Assembly (NCBI GenBank): GCA_030446545.1
Contig: JAUJNB010000009.1
Span: forward strand, 1-54,548
Length of the DNA stretch: 54,548 nt
From: Acidimicrobiales bacterium
GTDB lineage: Bacteria; Actinomycetota; Acidimicrobiia; Acidimicrobiales; CADCSY01
Direction: 5' to 3'
This document shows, piece by piece, positions 31,129-40,322 of the stretch. The position numbers and the translations under genes were made by a program. Position 1 is the first letter of the stretch. Every line of letters begins with the position of its first letter. The notes below the pieces were generated by a model. The model was not told where the DNA came from, did not search any database, and saw only the letters and a program-made list of their open reading frames with translations.

Positions 31129-31607
31129 GACCCGGTCGGGGCGGTCGGGGCGGTCGGGGCGGTCGGGGCGGTCGGGCGCAGGTCGACCGAGAGCATGCCC
31201 TCGGTCACGCTGGTGGGGTAGCGGGTCAGGCCCTTGCCGTCGGCCGGGAAGCGCTGGCCGCTGCAGGGGTCGACCAGCTCCCGTGAGGCGGCCGTCCACC
31301 GCAGCAGGCAGGCCCGGTCGGCACCCGGCGCCTGAGCCGAGAACGCCAACCACCCCACCTCGGGGCGGTCCCCCAGGTGTTGGAGGTAGATGTCCCGCGC
31401 TCGGTCGGGAGAGGCGTCGGGGATGGCGATGGGGCCGTCGCGGGCGATGTTGGCGGCCAGCCGCTCGACCTGGCCGGCCTGGAACACGTCGTCCCCCAGG
31501 CGCACGTCGACCTGACCGGAGCTGCCGAGCAGGGCCAGGGCGGTGAACAGGCCGATGCCGAAGAGCACGGCGATGACACCCATGACCACGGGACGCCGGG
31601 TGCTCAC
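31125..31607 (-). CDS. Single-pass membrane protein with Rieske-like cysteine/Gly segment
   Basis: A protein of 160 residues, GTG start. One membrane helix follows a short basic N-terminus: RRPVVMGVIAVLFGIGLFTA. The outside part has VGWLAFSAQAPGADRACLLR, WTAASRELVDPCSGQRFPAD and GLTRYPTSV. The two cysteine neighbourhoods (ACLLRW and DPCSGQRFPADG) recall the fold of Rieske-type domains in which the metal ligands are partly lost, but no CxH pair is complete. The C-terminal tail is a PTA repeat encoded by nearly five 9-bp DNA repeats. It is divergent from sucC, with 19 bases between the start codons. Confidence 0.75.
   Translation of the reverse strand: MSTRRPVVMGVIAVLFGIGLFTALALLGSSGQVDVRLGDDVFQAGQVERLAANIARDGPIAIPDASPDRARDIYLQHLGDRPEVGWLAFSAQAPGADRACLLRWTAASRELVDPCSGQRFPADGKGLTRYPTSVTEGMLSVDLRPTAPTAPTAPTAPTGS
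31133..31177. repeat. 9-bp tandem repeat, about five copies
   Basis: CGGTCGGGG repeated at 31133, 31142, 31151 and 31160, with a fifth copy at 31169 differing in the last base. On the minus strand it encodes the PTA repeats at the end of the small membrane protein. Confidence 0.9.
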
Positions 31608-31612
31608 CCTCG

Positions 31613-31618
31613 TAGTAT
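31613..31618 (+). promoter_or_regulatory. TANNNT box (TAGTAT) before sucC
   Basis: TAGTAT ends 8 bases before the GTG at 31627, between the divergent genes. It probably gives a leaderless sucCD transcript. Confidence 0.4.
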
Positions 31619-31626
31619 CGACCGAC

Positions 31627-32895
31627 GTGGACCTCTACGAGTACCAGGGCAAGCAGTTCCTGGCCTCGTTCGGGGTCCCCACCCCCGTGGGTGAGGTGGC
31701 CGCCGATCCCCTCGAGGTGGTCGCCGCCGCCGAACACCTGGGCTACCCCGTGGTGGTCAAGGCCCAGGTCCGGGTGGGAGGTCGGGGCAAGGCGGGAGGC
31801 ATCCGGGTGGTGGCCGACGCCGAGCAGGCCCGCGCCGCGGCCGAGGCCATCCTGGGCATGGAGATCAGCGGCCACCGGGTCGAGCGGGTGTGGGTGGAGC
31901 GGGCCTCGGACATCGCCGCCGAGCACTACGTCAGCTTCACCCTCGACCGTGGCGCCCGGGCCCACCTGGGGTTGCTGTCGGCCCGGGGTGGGGTCGACAT
32001 CGAGACCGTCGCCGTCGAGGAGCCCGATGCCTTGGCCCGCCTGCACATCGACCCCATCGAGGGGCTGTCGTCGGCCCAGTGCCGCCAGTGGGTGGCCGCC
32101 GCCGGTCTCGGCGACGTGGTCCCGGTCGATGCCCTGATCGAGCTCCTCGGCCAGCTGTGGACCGCCTACTGCGAGGGCGACGCCGAGCTGGTGGAGGTCA
32201 ACCCGCTCGTGTTCACCGCCGGAGGCGAGGTGGTGGCCCTCGACGCCAAGGTCACGCTCGACGACAGTGCCGCCTTCCGCCACGACTGGGCCGCCTACGC
32301 CGCCACCCAGGCCGGTGACGAGCGCGAGCAGGACGCCCGGGCCCGGGGGCTGCAGTACGTGGGCCTCGACGGGACCGTGGGCATCGTCGCCAACGGGGCC
32401 GGGCTGGCCATGAGCACCATCGACGTGGTGGGCCAGGTGGGCGGGACCGCGGCCAACTTCCTCGACATCGGCGGCGGGGCCAAGGCCGAGGTGATGGCCG
32501 CCGCCCTCGAGGTGGTCAACGCCGACCCCAAGGTGGCGGCCATCTTCGTCAACATCTTCGGGGGCATCACCCGGGGGGAGGAGGTGGCCAACGGGATCGT
32601 GGAGGCGCTGGGGCGTGTCGACATCACCTCGCCCATCGTCGTGCGCCTCGACGGCACCAACGCGGCCGAGGGCCGGGCCATCCTGGCCGCGCATGAGTCC
32701 GAGCGACTGCAGTCCCGCCCCACCATGGTCGAGGCCGCCCGCACCGCCGTACAGCTTGCAGCGCAGAGCGGGTGGCCATCGGGAGCTCCAGGGATGGCGC
32801 CGGCGGAAGGGGCCCACCCGGCGAATGCCGGGTGGGAAGGAGGGCCGCCGGGGACAGGACCCGTGGAGCGGGCAGTCGATGGGCGGGACCCGTGA
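31627..32895 (+). CDS. sucC: Succinyl-CoA synthetase subunit beta
   Basis: A protein of 422 residues, GTG start. With SucD it makes succinate and ATP or GTP from succinyl-CoA in the TCA cycle. The ATP-grasp N-terminus has VDLYEYQGKQFLASFGVPTP and VVKAQVRVGGRGKAGG, and EVNPLVFTAGGEVVALDAKV binds metal. The C-terminal flavodoxin-like part has GIVANGAGLAMSTIDVV, GGGAKAEVM and FVNIFGGITRGEEVANGI. After RPTMVEAARTAVQLA there is an extra, Gly/Ala/Pro-rich tail of about 45 residues that no other SucC I know of carries. The stop overlaps sucD by 4 bases. Confidence 0.95.
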   Translation: MDLYEYQGKQFLASFGVPTPVGEVAADPLEVVAAAEHLGYPVVVKAQVRVGGRGKAGGIRVVADAEQARAAAEAILGMEISGHRVERVWVERASDIAAEHYVSFTLDRGARAHLGLLSARGGVDIETVAVEEPDALARLHIDPIEGLSSAQCRQWVAAAGLGDVVPVDALIELLGQLWTAYCEGDAELVEVNPLVFTAGGEVVALDAKVTLDDSAAFRHDWAAYAATQAGDEREQDARARGLQYVGLDGTVGIVANGAGLAMSTIDVVGQVGGTAANFLDIGGGAKAEVMAAALEVVNADPKVAAIFVNIFGGITRGEEVANGIVEALGRVDITSPIVVRLDGTNAAEGRAILAAHESERLQSRPTMVEAARTAVQLAAQSGWPSGAPGMAPAEGAHPANAGWEGGPPGTGPVERAVDGRDP

Positions 32896-33773
32896 CCATT
32901 CTCGTCGACGAGCACACCAAGGTCGTCTACCAGGGCCTCACCGGGAGCCAGGGCCGCTTCTACGGGCTGCGCAACCGGGCCTACGGCACCCAGGTGGTGG
33001 CCGGCACCAACCCCCGCAAGGCGGGGACCGACGTGGAGGGTGTCCCGGTGTTCGCCACGGTGGGCGAGGCGGTGGACGCCACGGGAGCCACGGCATCGTG
33101 CATCTTCGTCCCCGCCGCGGGTGTGCCGCCGGCGGTGCTGGAGGCGGCCGGAGCCGGCATCGAGTTGGTGGTGGTCATCACCGAGGGAGTTCCCACCCAC
33201 GACCAGGCCCGCATGTTCGCCACCGTGACCCGCGACTTCCCGTCCACCCGCCTGCTCGGCCCCAACTGCCCGGGCGTCATCAGCCCCGGCCGGGCCAACA
33301 TCGGCATCACCGCCGGCGAGATCGCCCGGGGTGACGGGCCGGTGGGCATCGTGAGTCGCTCCGGGACCCTCACCTACCAGGCCCTCCACGAGCTGACCCA
33401 GGCCGGCGTGGGCCAGACCACGTGCGTGGGCATCGGCGGCGACCCGGTGCCGGGCACCACCTTCGTCGACTGCCTGCAGTTGTTCGAGGCCGACCCCGAC
33501 ACCCGGGTGGTGATGCTCATCGGCGAGATCGGGGGCTCGGCCGAAGAGGAGGCGGCCGAGTACGTGGGCCAGATGAGCACGCCGGTGGTGGGCTACGTGG
33601 CCGGGGTGTCGGCCCCTCCCGGACGGCGCATGGGCCACGCCGGGGCCATCGTCTCGGGCGGCAGGGGAACGGCCCGGGCCAAGATCGAGGCGTTGGAACG
33701 GGCCGGCGTGGCTGTGGGCCGGGACCCGAGCGAGGCCGCCCGGCTGGTGGCCGAGGTCGTGGCCCGGCTCTGA
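32892..33773 (+). CDS. sucD: Succinyl-CoA synthetase subunit alpha
   Basis: A protein of 293 residues. It has the CoA-binding Rossmann part ([47 protein letters not shown]), [14 protein letters not shown] and the phosphohistidine region [19 protein letters not shown] near residue 250. The GTG at 32892 overlaps sucC, so the subunits are produced together. The family usually begins SILVDKNTKV; here it is [14 protein letters not shown], confirming the start. Confidence 0.97.
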   Translation: MTILVDEHTKVVYQGLTGSQGRFYGLRNRAYGTQVVAGTNPRKAGTDVEGVPVFATVGEAVDATGATASCIFVPAAGVPPAVLEAAGAGIELVVVITEGVPTHDQARMFATVTRDFPSTRLLGPNCPGVISPGRANIGITAGEIARGDGPVGIVSRSGTLTYQALHELTQAGVGQTTCVGIGGDPVPGTTFVDCLQLFEADPDTRVVMLIGEIGGSAEEEAAEYVGQMSTPVVGYVAGVSAPPGRRMGHAGAIVSGGRGTARAKIEALERAGVAVGRDPSEAARLVAEVVARL

Positions 33774-33801
33774 AGTCATCGGTCCCGCCCCCAACCCTTT
33801 C

Positions 33802-33838
33802 TGTGCGCTGGTGGTTCCCTGTCCACCACACGCGCACA
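33802..33838 (+). terminator. Hairpin after sucD
   Basis: TGTGCGCTGGTGG at 33802-33814 pairs with CCACCACACGCGCACA at 33823-33838, leaving a small bulge in the right arm. It lies 28 bases after the sucD stop. Confidence 0.6.
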
Positions 33839-33869
33839 CAAACGTGACGCCGGCCGCCAGCATGGGCGC

Positions 33870-34838
33870 GTGCGCGGGATCACGCTCCTGGTCACCCTGG
33901 TCGCGCTGATCGCCGGCTGTGCCTCCGAAGTGGGGGACGACCGGCTGTTTCGGGTGGGGCGGGCGCACTCCGCGCCTGCCCCAGGAGCGCCGCCGATCGC
34001 CCTGATCACGGTCCCACCCGGCGACGAGGCCGTGGCCCTGCGCACCGACACCGGCGTGGTGGTGCCGGTGATCGAACCACGCGACGGCGGCCACCTCGTC
34101 CGTACTCCCTGTGACCGGGAGGCGTTGGTGGCCGGCGGCACGCCGCTGTTCGGCGCCACCGTGGTGCTCGACCCCGGCCACGGAGGAGAGGAGACCGGTG
34201 CGGTTGGGGCCAACGGGCTCAGCGAGGCCGAGCTCAACCTGGCCGTGGCCGAGCTGGCCCGGACCGAGCTGGAGTCGGTAGGGGTGTCGGTGGTGCTCAC
34301 CCGCTCGGCCGACTACCGCATCAGCCTCGCTACCCGGGCCGAGACCGCCGTGCGCCTCGGCGCCCGGGCCTTGGTGTCCATCCACCACAACGGCGACGCC
34401 GACGGCCCTTCGGCCCGGCCCGGTACCGAGACCTACGCCCAGATCGCCTCGCCGGAATCCCGGCGCCTGTCGGGGCTGGTCTACGAAGAGGTGGTCGGGG
34501 CCCTGGCCGCCTATGTGGAGGTGCCCTGGGTGGCCGACCGTGACGCAGGTGCGAAGTTCCGTCCCGACGACGAGGGTGACGACTACTACGGCATCCTGCG
34601 CCGCTCGGCCGGTGTCCCTGCGATGCTGTCGGAAGCCGTGTTCCTCTCCAACCCGCCCGAGGCCGAGCTGATGGCCGGCGACGACGCCCGTCGGTCGGAG
34701 GCCGCCGCTATCAGCCGGGCAGTCGTCCGCTTCCTCGGCACCGACGCCGCCGGCTCCGGCTTCGTCGAGCCCTACCCACGCATCGACGCCCCCGGCCGCA
34801 CCGGCGGGACCGAGGGCTGCGAGGACCCGCCGCTGTAG
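33870..34838 (+). CDS. N-acetylmuramoyl-L-alanine amidase lipoprotein (amidase_3)
   Basis: A protein of 322 residues, GTG start. The signal sequence GITLLVTLVALIAGC ends in a lipobox cysteine at residue 17, so it is probably a lipoprotein facing the wall. The amidase_3 domain starts near residue 95: VVLDPGHGGEETGAVG (first zinc histidine), a catalytic glutamate near SEAELNLAVAELA, VVLTRSADYRISLATRAE, and SIHHNGDADGPSARPGTETY (second histidine). ILRRSAGVPAMLSEAVFLSNP carries the late glutamate. It cuts the MurNAc-alanine bond in cell separation or turnover. The N-terminal 80 residues are not conserved. Confidence 0.92.
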   Translation: MRGITLLVTLVALIAGCASEVGDDRLFRVGRAHSAPAPGAPPIALITVPPGDEAVALRTDTGVVVPVIEPRDGGHLVRTPCDREALVAGGTPLFGATVVLDPGHGGEETGAVGANGLSEAELNLAVAELARTELESVGVSVVLTRSADYRISLATRAETAVRLGARALVSIHHNGDADGPSARPGTETYAQIASPESRRLSGLVYEEVVGALAAYVEVPWVADRDAGAKFRPDDEGDDYYGILRRSAGVPAMLSEAVFLSNPPEAELMAGDDARRSEAAAISRAVVRFLGTDAAGSGFVEPYPRIDAPGRTGGTEGCEDPPL

Positions 34839-34848
34839 ACGCCGCTGG

Positions 34849-34854
34849 TACCGT
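34849..34854 (+). promoter_or_regulatory. TANNNT box (TACCGT) before purN
   Basis: TACCGT ends 6 bases before the GTG at 34861, fitting a leaderless purN-purH transcript. Confidence 0.35.
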
Positions 34855-34860
34855 CGCCGG

Positions 34861-35421
34861 GTGCGCATCGGGGTGCTGGCGTCGGGCAGCGGGACCATCC
34901 TCCAGGCCATCCTCGACGACGGGATCGAGGTCGCGGTGGTGGTGGTCGACCGCCCTTGTGGCGCCACCGAGGTGGCGGCCCGGGCCGGGGTGGAGGTGGT
35001 GCTGGTGGCCCGGGGCAGCTTCGGCGCCGACTTCGACCGTCTCGACCACACCCACCGGGTGGTCGACGCCCTGGCCGCCCACGACATCGGGCTGGTGGTC
35101 ATGGCCGGCTTCGGGACCGTCCTGGACAAGCCCGTCCACGACGCCTACGCCGGGCGCATCCTCAACACCCACCCGGCCCTGCTGCCCGCCTTCCCCGGCT
35201 GGCACGCGGTGGAACAGGCCCTGGCCGCCGGCGTCAAGGTGACCGGCTGCACCGTGCACGTGGCCACCCTGGAGGTCGACGCCGGGCCCATCCTGGCCCA
35301 AGAGGCGGTACCGGTCCTGTCCGGCGACACCGCCGCCTCCCTGCACGAACGCATAAAGGAAGTCGAGCGGGTGCTCTACCCGGCCACCATCCGCACCTTC
35401 CTGGCGGAGCACCGGACATGA
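34861..35421 (+). CDS. purN: Phosphoribosylglycinamide formyltransferase
   Basis: A protein of 186 residues. PurN adds a formyl group from 10-formyl-THF to GAR in purine synthesis. It begins RIGVLASGSGTILQAILDD; the usual SGSGTNLQ has Ile in place of Asn. Catalytic segments are present: VVMAGFGTVL, ILNTHPALLPAFPGWHAVEQ with the active histidine, TGCTVHVATLEVDAGPILAQ with the active aspartate. The next gene, purH, overlaps by 4 bases, and folD, which supplies the formyl donor pathway, follows. The enzyme set is functionally coherent. Confidence 0.93.
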   Translation: MRIGVLASGSGTILQAILDDGIEVAVVVVDRPCGATEVAARAGVEVVLVARGSFGADFDRLDHTHRVVDALAAHDIGLVVMAGFGTVLDKPVHDAYAGRILNTHPALLPAFPGWHAVEQALAAGVKVTGCTVHVATLEVDAGPILAQEAVPVLSGDTAASLHERIKEVERVLYPATIRTFLAEHRT

Positions 35422-36947
35422 GGGCGCTGCTGTCGGTCTACGACAAGACGGGCCTGGTGGCGCTGGCCTCGGGCCTGACCGAACTGGGCTGGGAGCTGGT
35501 GTCGAGCGGGGGGACGGCCCGGGCCCTGGCCGAGGCCGGCATCGTCGCCCTCCCGGTGGAGGACGTCACCGGCGCTCCCGAGATGCTCGACGGCCGGGTC
35601 AAGACCCTGCACCCCGCGCTCCACGGCGCCATCCTGGCCGACCGGTCCAAGGTCGACCACCTGGCCCAGCTCGAGGCCCGGGGCGTCACCCCCATCGACC
35701 TGGTGGTCGTCAACCTCTACCCCTTCCGGTCCGAGCCGTCGGTGGAGATGATCGACATCGGTGGCCCGACCATGGTGCGGGCCGCGGCCAAGAACCACGC
35801 CTCGGTGGGGGTGGTCGTCGACCCCGCCGCCTACGGCCCCGTGCTCGACGAGTTGCGGGAGGCGGGCGGCCTGTCCGCCGCCACCCGTCGTGGGCTGGCT
35901 CGGGCCGCCTTCGCCCACACCGCCGCCTACGACGCCGCCATCGTGGGCTGGTTCGACCTGTCCGACGCCGGTGACGACCCTCTGCCGCCCACCCTGCACC
36001 TGGCCCTGGAGCGGGCCCAGGAGCTGCGTTACGGCGAGAACCCTCACCAGGCCGGAGCCCGCTACCGCCCCATCGACACCCTGACCTGGTGGGACGGGGT
36101 GGTCCAGCACCAGGGCCTGGCGTTGTCGTACCTCAACCTCTACGACGCCGACGCGGCCTGGACGTTGGTGCACGACCTGGCCGAGCTGACCGGCCCCGAC
36201 CGCTCGGGGGCGGCGGTGGCCATCATCAAACATGCCAACCCGTGCGGGGCGGCGGTGGCCGACGATCCGGCCACCGCCTACCAGCGGGCCTTCGAGAGCG
36301 ACGAGCAATCGGCCTTCGGCGGGATCGTGGCCCTGAGCCGGGTCGTCGACCTGGCCACGGCCGAGCGCATGGCGGCCGCGGCCCAGGCCGACGTGGTCAT
36401 CGCCCCCGGCTACGACGACGGGGTGGTCGAGCTGCTGGCGGCCAAACGCAGGAACACCCGGGTCCTCTCGGCCCCGCCGCCCGTCTCCGATCGCCTCCAG
36501 CTCCGACAGCTGGCCGGGGCCTACCTGGTCCAGGAGGCCCCCCACCGGGCGGCCGGTCGCGACACCTGGCAGGTGGTCACCGAGGCCGTCCCCACCGACG
36601 AGCAGTGGGCCGACGCCGAGCTGGCGTGGCGGCTGTGCGGCCACGTGAAGTCGAACTGCGTGGCGCTGGTACGCCGGGGCCAGGCCGTGGGCATCGGCGC
36701 CGGCCAGCAGAGCAGGGTGGGGGCAGCCGAGATCGCCGCGGCCAAGGCCGGGGGCCGGGCCGCCGGCGGGGCCTCGGCCACCGACGGCTTCTACCCCTTC
36801 CCCGACGGGGTGGAGGCGGCGGCCGCCGCCGGGGTGGCGGTGGTGGTCCAGCCCGGTGGCTCGGTGCGAGACGCCGAGGTCACCGCAACGGCCGACCGTC
36901 TGGGCTTGGCCATGGTCCTCACCGGCGAGCGCCAGTTCCTGCACTGA
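35418..36947 (+). CDS. purH: Bifunctional AICAR formyltransferase / IMP cyclohydrolase
   Basis: A protein of 509 residues carrying the last two steps to IMP. The N-terminal cyclohydrolase (MGS-like) domain has [59 protein letters not shown] and [19 protein letters not shown]. The C-terminal transformylase has [64 protein letters not shown] and the end [19 protein letters not shown]. The ATG at 35418 overlaps the purN stop. It is intact and full length. Confidence 0.97.
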   Translation: MRALLSVYDKTGLVALASGLTELGWELVSSGGTARALAEAGIVALPVEDVTGAPEMLDGRVKTLHPALHGAILADRSKVDHLAQLEARGVTPIDLVVVNLYPFRSEPSVEMIDIGGPTMVRAAAKNHASVGVVVDPAAYGPVLDELREAGGLSAATRRGLARAAFAHTAAYDAAIVGWFDLSDAGDDPLPPTLHLALERAQELRYGENPHQAGARYRPIDTLTWWDGVVQHQGLALSYLNLYDADAAWTLVHDLAELTGPDRSGAAVAIIKHANPCGAAVADDPATAYQRAFESDEQSAFGGIVALSRVVDLATAERMAAAAQADVVIAPGYDDGVVELLAAKRRNTRVLSAPPPVSDRLQLRQLAGAYLVQEAPHRAAGRDTWQVVTEAVPTDEQWADAELAWRLCGHVKSNCVALVRRGQAVGIGAGQQSRVGAAEIAAAKAGGRAAGGASATDGFYPFPDGVEAAAAAGVAVVVQPGGSVRDAEVTATADRLGLAMVLTGERQFLH

Positions 36948-36960
36948 TGCCCGAACCCAC

Positions 36961-37813
36961 ATGACGGCCGCGCTGATGCCCGGGGACCGGTTGCCGACGC
37001 CGTGCTCGAGGATTTGCGGCCCCGGGTACGGGCGGTGGCGGCGGGTGGGCGACCTCCCGGTCTCGGCACCATCCTGGTGGGCGACGACCCCGCCAGCGCC
37101 GGCTACATCCGGGGCAAGCACGGGCGCTCGGCCGACCTGGGCATCACCTCCTCCCACCAGCACCTGCCCGCCGACGCCACCCAGGAGGAGGTGGTGGCCG
37201 CCATCCGGGCCTTCAACGACGACGACGCCGTCGACGCCATGATCGTCCAGCACCCCACGCCGCCCCAGATCGACTACGAGGCGGCCCTGTCCACCATGGA
37301 CCCCGACAAGGATGCCGACGGCCTGCACCCGGCCAACCTGGGCCGCCTGGCCCTGTCGATGCCCGGTCCCGTTCCGTGTACCCCGGCCGGCATCGAGGCC
37401 CTGCTGGCCCACTACCGGGTGCCGGTGGCCGGTCGTCACGTCGTCATCCTGGGCCGGGGGTTCACCCTCGGGCGACCCCTGGCCCTGCTGCTCAGCCAGA
37501 AGCGACCGACCGCCAACGCCGCCGTCACCGTGGTCCACACCGGCGTGCCCGAGTGGGCCGAACACACCCGCCGGGCCGACATCGTCATCGCCGCCGCCGG
37601 GGTCCCGGGCATCCTCCAGCCCGGGCACGTGCGCCCGGGCGCGGTGGTGGTCGGCGGGGTGCGCTACGAGGGCCGGCGCATCCTGCCCGACGTCGACGAG
37701 TCGGTGGCCGAGGTGGCGGGGTGGATCACCCCCGGGTCGGTGGCGTGGGCCCCACCACGGTGGCCATGCTGCTGGCCAACACCGTGGCCGCCGCCGAACG
37801 TCGCCGGCTCTGA
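36961..37813 (+). CDS. folD: Methylenetetrahydrofolate dehydrogenase/cyclohydrolase (two frameshifts)
   Basis: About 284 residues with two lost bases restored. FolD interconverts 5,10-methylene-, methenyl- and 10-formyl-THF using NADP. The catalytic lysine region is [15 protein letters not shown]; then come [74 protein letters not shown] and [15 protein letters not shown]. In most relatives the second motif reads VQLPLP, so VQHPTP is unusual. The breaks are near 36980 and near 37738, where one more G restores a normal end with [20 protein letters not shown]. It provides formyl donor for PurN and PurH upstream. Confidence 0.9.
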
Positions 37814-37864
37814 GGCACCCGCCGTCCCGACCCCGAGAGGGGCTCGATCCGTCCCCCTCCGGGG

Positions 37865-38838
37865 TCAGAACGCGGTGAGATCGAGGAGGTGGTACTCCCA
37901 GGGCCGGGCGGCCAGGTCGGACCGACAGGTGAGGGCGCAGGCGTCGGCCGACCGCCGGCGCCCGACCCGGATCCGCCACCCGGCCGGCATCCCCGGGAAC
38001 GACTCGGGGCCGGCCGTGGCCAGGAAGGTGACGTCGGCCTGGTTGCCGGTGACGGGTTCGAGTCCCCCGGGACGATGGCGTCGATGCCGGTCAGACCGGT
38101 GGCTCCTCGGAGGAAGATGTCGGCCGCCTGGACCAGCGCCGGAAAGGACGAGCGACCCCGGTAGTGCTCGAGGCTCAGCCGGCCCCGGCAGTAGTCGGCG
38201 GCGACCCGGGGGCCGTCCTCGGGCCCCACCCGCCCGAAGTAGACGCCCTCGGGGAGGCAGACCAGGTTGGCCGCGAAGCGGTCGCCACCGATGTGGGAGC
38301 ACTCCCACACGTCCCCCGTCGTCTGCTCCCCGGCGCCGGCGCCGGCGCCGGCGAGGGCTCGGGCCAGCGGGCGCCCGAGGTCGGAGCAGCAACGGTCGTG
38401 GCGGCCGTTGGTGCAGACCAACAGCAGTGGACCGGCAACGGTCGGGCCCAGCCCCGGAGCCCGGTCCGACGCCAGGGGGCCGAGGTCGAGGTCGAGCAGC
38501 GTGGCCGGATCGTCCACCTCGAGGGACTCCAGCCAGCTCCGTCGGGGACCGGAGTGGGCCAGGTAGCAGCGCCGAAATCCGGACCCGTCCCCTTGCCCGG
38601 TGCGGCCCCGAGGAGGGCGACGGATGAGGATGGGACGGACCCCGGCCGCTCGGCAACGGGCCACCAGGGCCCGGGCCACCATGAGGTCGAGGCCGCTCTC
38701 GAACACGGCGTCTCGGCCCCAGGCGCCGGGCTGTTCGAGGACCAGCCACGACGGCACTCGGGAGGCGGTGGCCACCAGTGCCTCGCGGCGGGCCAGGGAG
38801 CCGGTGGCACAGGGCGGCAGGACCGGTGTCTCAGGCAC
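37865..38838 (-). CDS. Sucrase/ferredoxin-like (Suc_Fer) family protein (one frameshift)
   Basis: About 324 residues from the GTG at 38838, which overlaps the previous gene's stop by 8 bases. The C-terminal half is a thioredoxin-like ferredoxin domain: LLLVCTNGRHDRCCSDLGRP with three cysteines, then WECSHIGGDRFAANLVCLPE and GVYFGRVG. These cysteines and the HIGGDRFAAN segment define PF06999-type proteins, which bind a 2Fe-2S cluster. The N-terminal part has SWLVLEQPGAWGRDAVFES. The frame breaks at the C run 38064-38068. The stop at 37865 gives a normal C-terminus. The function is unknown; it is paired with an oxygenase gene, which suggests electron delivery. Confidence 0.82.
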
Positions 38839-40090
38839 CTCCCACGACCTCGACCAGGCCTTCTCGGAGTAGCCGACGGACCAGGACCAGGCGGCTGGAG
38901 GCGTCGAGCAGGTCGGCGAGGGCGGAGACCGGCAGGGGGCCGCCGTCGAGCAACCGGCGCAGGGCCGGTTCGACGGCCGCAGGCAGGACCAGCTCACGGT
39001 CGCCGAGCAACAGGTGCAATGCCGCCGGGTCACCCCTGGTGTCGTCACCGGGTCCGGCGGGCCGACTGGTCGCGGGCTCGCAGACGGACCCGGGCCGGCG
39101 GGTGACCACCGTTCGGTCGTCCAGCCGGTCGAGGTCGACGAGCTGGATGAGCTGGCCCTCGAGCAGGGGCGGGCGCTGCGACCAGAACCGCCGGCGGAGC
39201 ACTTCAGCCACCGGTGCCTGGTCGACGGAGGGCAGCCACCGGTGAGCCTCGGCCAGGCAGGCTTCGACCGCTCCGGCCAGCGCGTCCGGGTCACGGGCGA
39301 AGCCCACGGGCAACGGCAACCGGAAGGCGGGGTGCTCGGCGGCCTGTTCCACCACGGCGGCGAGCACGTCGAAGGCGGTGACGGCGTGGACCCCGATGGT
39401 CACGTGCAGCGAGGCACCCTGCTGGGCGGTGGCGGCGTGGACGAAGCCCCGGGGGAGATAGAGGCAGTCACCGGGGGCCAGGTCGGCTTCGAACAACAGG
39501 GGCTGGGCGGCGGCCGCCTGCTGGCGGGAGCGGTGGCGGGGCAGGGGCGACTCGACGACCGGTTCGCTGACCCGCCAGTGCTTGTGGCCGTACACCTGGA
39601 GCACGAAGACGTCGTGGGTGTCGTGGTGGGGAGCCAGGGCGGTGGCTCCGGCGGGGGTCAGGTAGGCGTTGGCCTGGGCCGGGTGGGTCAGGATGAGCTC
39701 GAGATCACGGCAGAAGCGGGCCAGCGGCGCCCACGACCGGTGCAGCGACTGCAGTACGACGGTGGCCCCGTCTTCGGCAAAGGCGCGGGACAGGCGAGCC
39801 ACGTCGACGGCCCCCTGGTAGGGCTTGCCCCCGACCCGGCCGGAGCGGGTGTAGGCGGCCTCCGGTAGGGGGGTGCCGTCGGCCACCAGGCGGAACGAGG
39901 GCGTGCGGGGTGACGTGGTCGACAGCACGTGGTCGACGTCCGCCAGTGACAGAAGGTCGGCAAACCTGCGCCCGTCCGGAGGGTCGAGGCGATGGGGCCG
40001 GCGGGCCCAGCACCGGCCGAGAAAGTCGGGGATGTCCCCGACACAGCGCTGGAGGGCCCCGCCGGCAGGCGGGCAGGGGTCAGGCGCCAG
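38831..40090 (-). CDS. JmjC-like cupin oxygenase (start uncertain)
   Basis: About 419 residues from 40090. It is a cupin of the JmjC/ribosomal-oxygenase type. The iron motif is HHDTHDVFVLQVYGHKHW (HxD facial triad), the distal histidine lies near LHVTIGVHAVTAFDV, and GDCLYLPRGFVHAATA is a typical strand. Before it stand RCVGDIPDFLGRCWARRPHR and ADVDHVLSTTSPRTPSFRL. Known relatives hydroxylate protein side chains using 2-oxoglutarate and iron. No ATG, GTG or TTG opens the conserved part: CTG at 40090 overlaps the acidic ORF stop, and GTG at 40171 lies inside that ORF in another frame. It is followed by the Suc_Fer gene (8-base overlap). Confidence 0.85.
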   Translation of the reverse strand: MAPDPCPPAGGALQRCVGDIPDFLGRCWARRPHRLDPPDGRRFADLLSLADVDHVLSTTSPRTPSFRLVADGTPLPEAAYTRSGRVGGKPYQGAVDVARLSRAFAEDGATVVLQSLHRSWAPLARFCRDLELILTHPAQANAYLTPAGATALAPHHDTHDVFVLQVYGHKHWRVSEPVVESPLPRHRSRQQAAAAQPLLFEADLAPGDCLYLPRGFVHAATAQQGASLHVTIGVHAVTAFDVLAAVVEQAAEHPAFRLPLPVGFARDPDALAGAVEACLAEAHRWLPSVDQAPVAEVLRRRFWSQRPPLLEGQLIQLVDLDRLDDRTVVTRRPGSVCEPATSRPAGPGDDTRGDPAALHLLLGDRELVLPAAVEPALRRLLDGGPLPVSALADLLDASSRLVLVRRLLREGLVEVVGGA

Positions 40091-40322
40091 CGGTGTCGCC
40101 GTCGACCACGTCGGCGGTATCGCCGTCGGTGGTGTCGGTGGTGTCACCGTCGACCACGTCGGCGCTGTCACCGTCGCTGGCGTCGGCGTCGCTCTCGTCG
40201 GCGTCGGCGTCGCTCTCGTCGGCGTCGGTCCCCGTGGGAGTGTCCGAGGCCATCGGGCTCGTTCCTGGGCGCAGCCAGGTGGTTTCCATGTCGTCGTCGC
40301 GCAGTCCGGTCAGCACAGCCAT
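40080..40322 (-). CDS. Acidic Asp/Thr-repeat peptide, 80 residues
   Basis: Not a family I recognise. The ATG at 40322 follows GAGGTG, a good ribosome-binding site; an in-frame GTG at 40334 would add four residues. The N-terminal 28 residues are ordinary sequence (MAVLTGLRDDDMETTWLRPG). The rest is a low-complexity acidic repeat built from DADESDA and ADVVDGDT units. It has no signal peptide and no cysteine. Its stop lies within 10 bases of the only start that fits the cupin oxygenase. That context, a leader-like N-terminus and a repetitive acidic C-terminus would fit a substrate of the oxygenase, but this is inference. Confidence 0.6.
   Translation of the reverse strand: MAVLTGLRDDDMETTWLRPGTSPMASDTPTGTDADESDADADESDADASDGDSADVVDGDTTDTTDGDTADVVDGDTAGA

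Noticed and set aside
31133..31177. Repeats read as a CRISPR array
   Set aside because: Units are 9 bases with no spacers and encode part of a protein.
32295..35129. Open minus-strand frame of more than 900 codons across sucC, sucD and the amidase
   Set aside because: Shadow of well-conserved genes; composition is Arg/Pro/Ser-rich and no family motif is present.
38055..38065. GGTTCGAGTCC, a perfect T-arm/T-loop look-alike of a tRNA
   Set aside because: It lies inside the Suc_Fer gene on the other strand. No acceptor stem, anticodon arm or CCA pairing can be built around it.
40091..40171. GTG at 40171 as the start of the JmjC-like oxygenase
   Set aside because: The added 27 residues are the out-of-frame shadow of the acidic repeat and do not resemble the family; kept only as an alternative.
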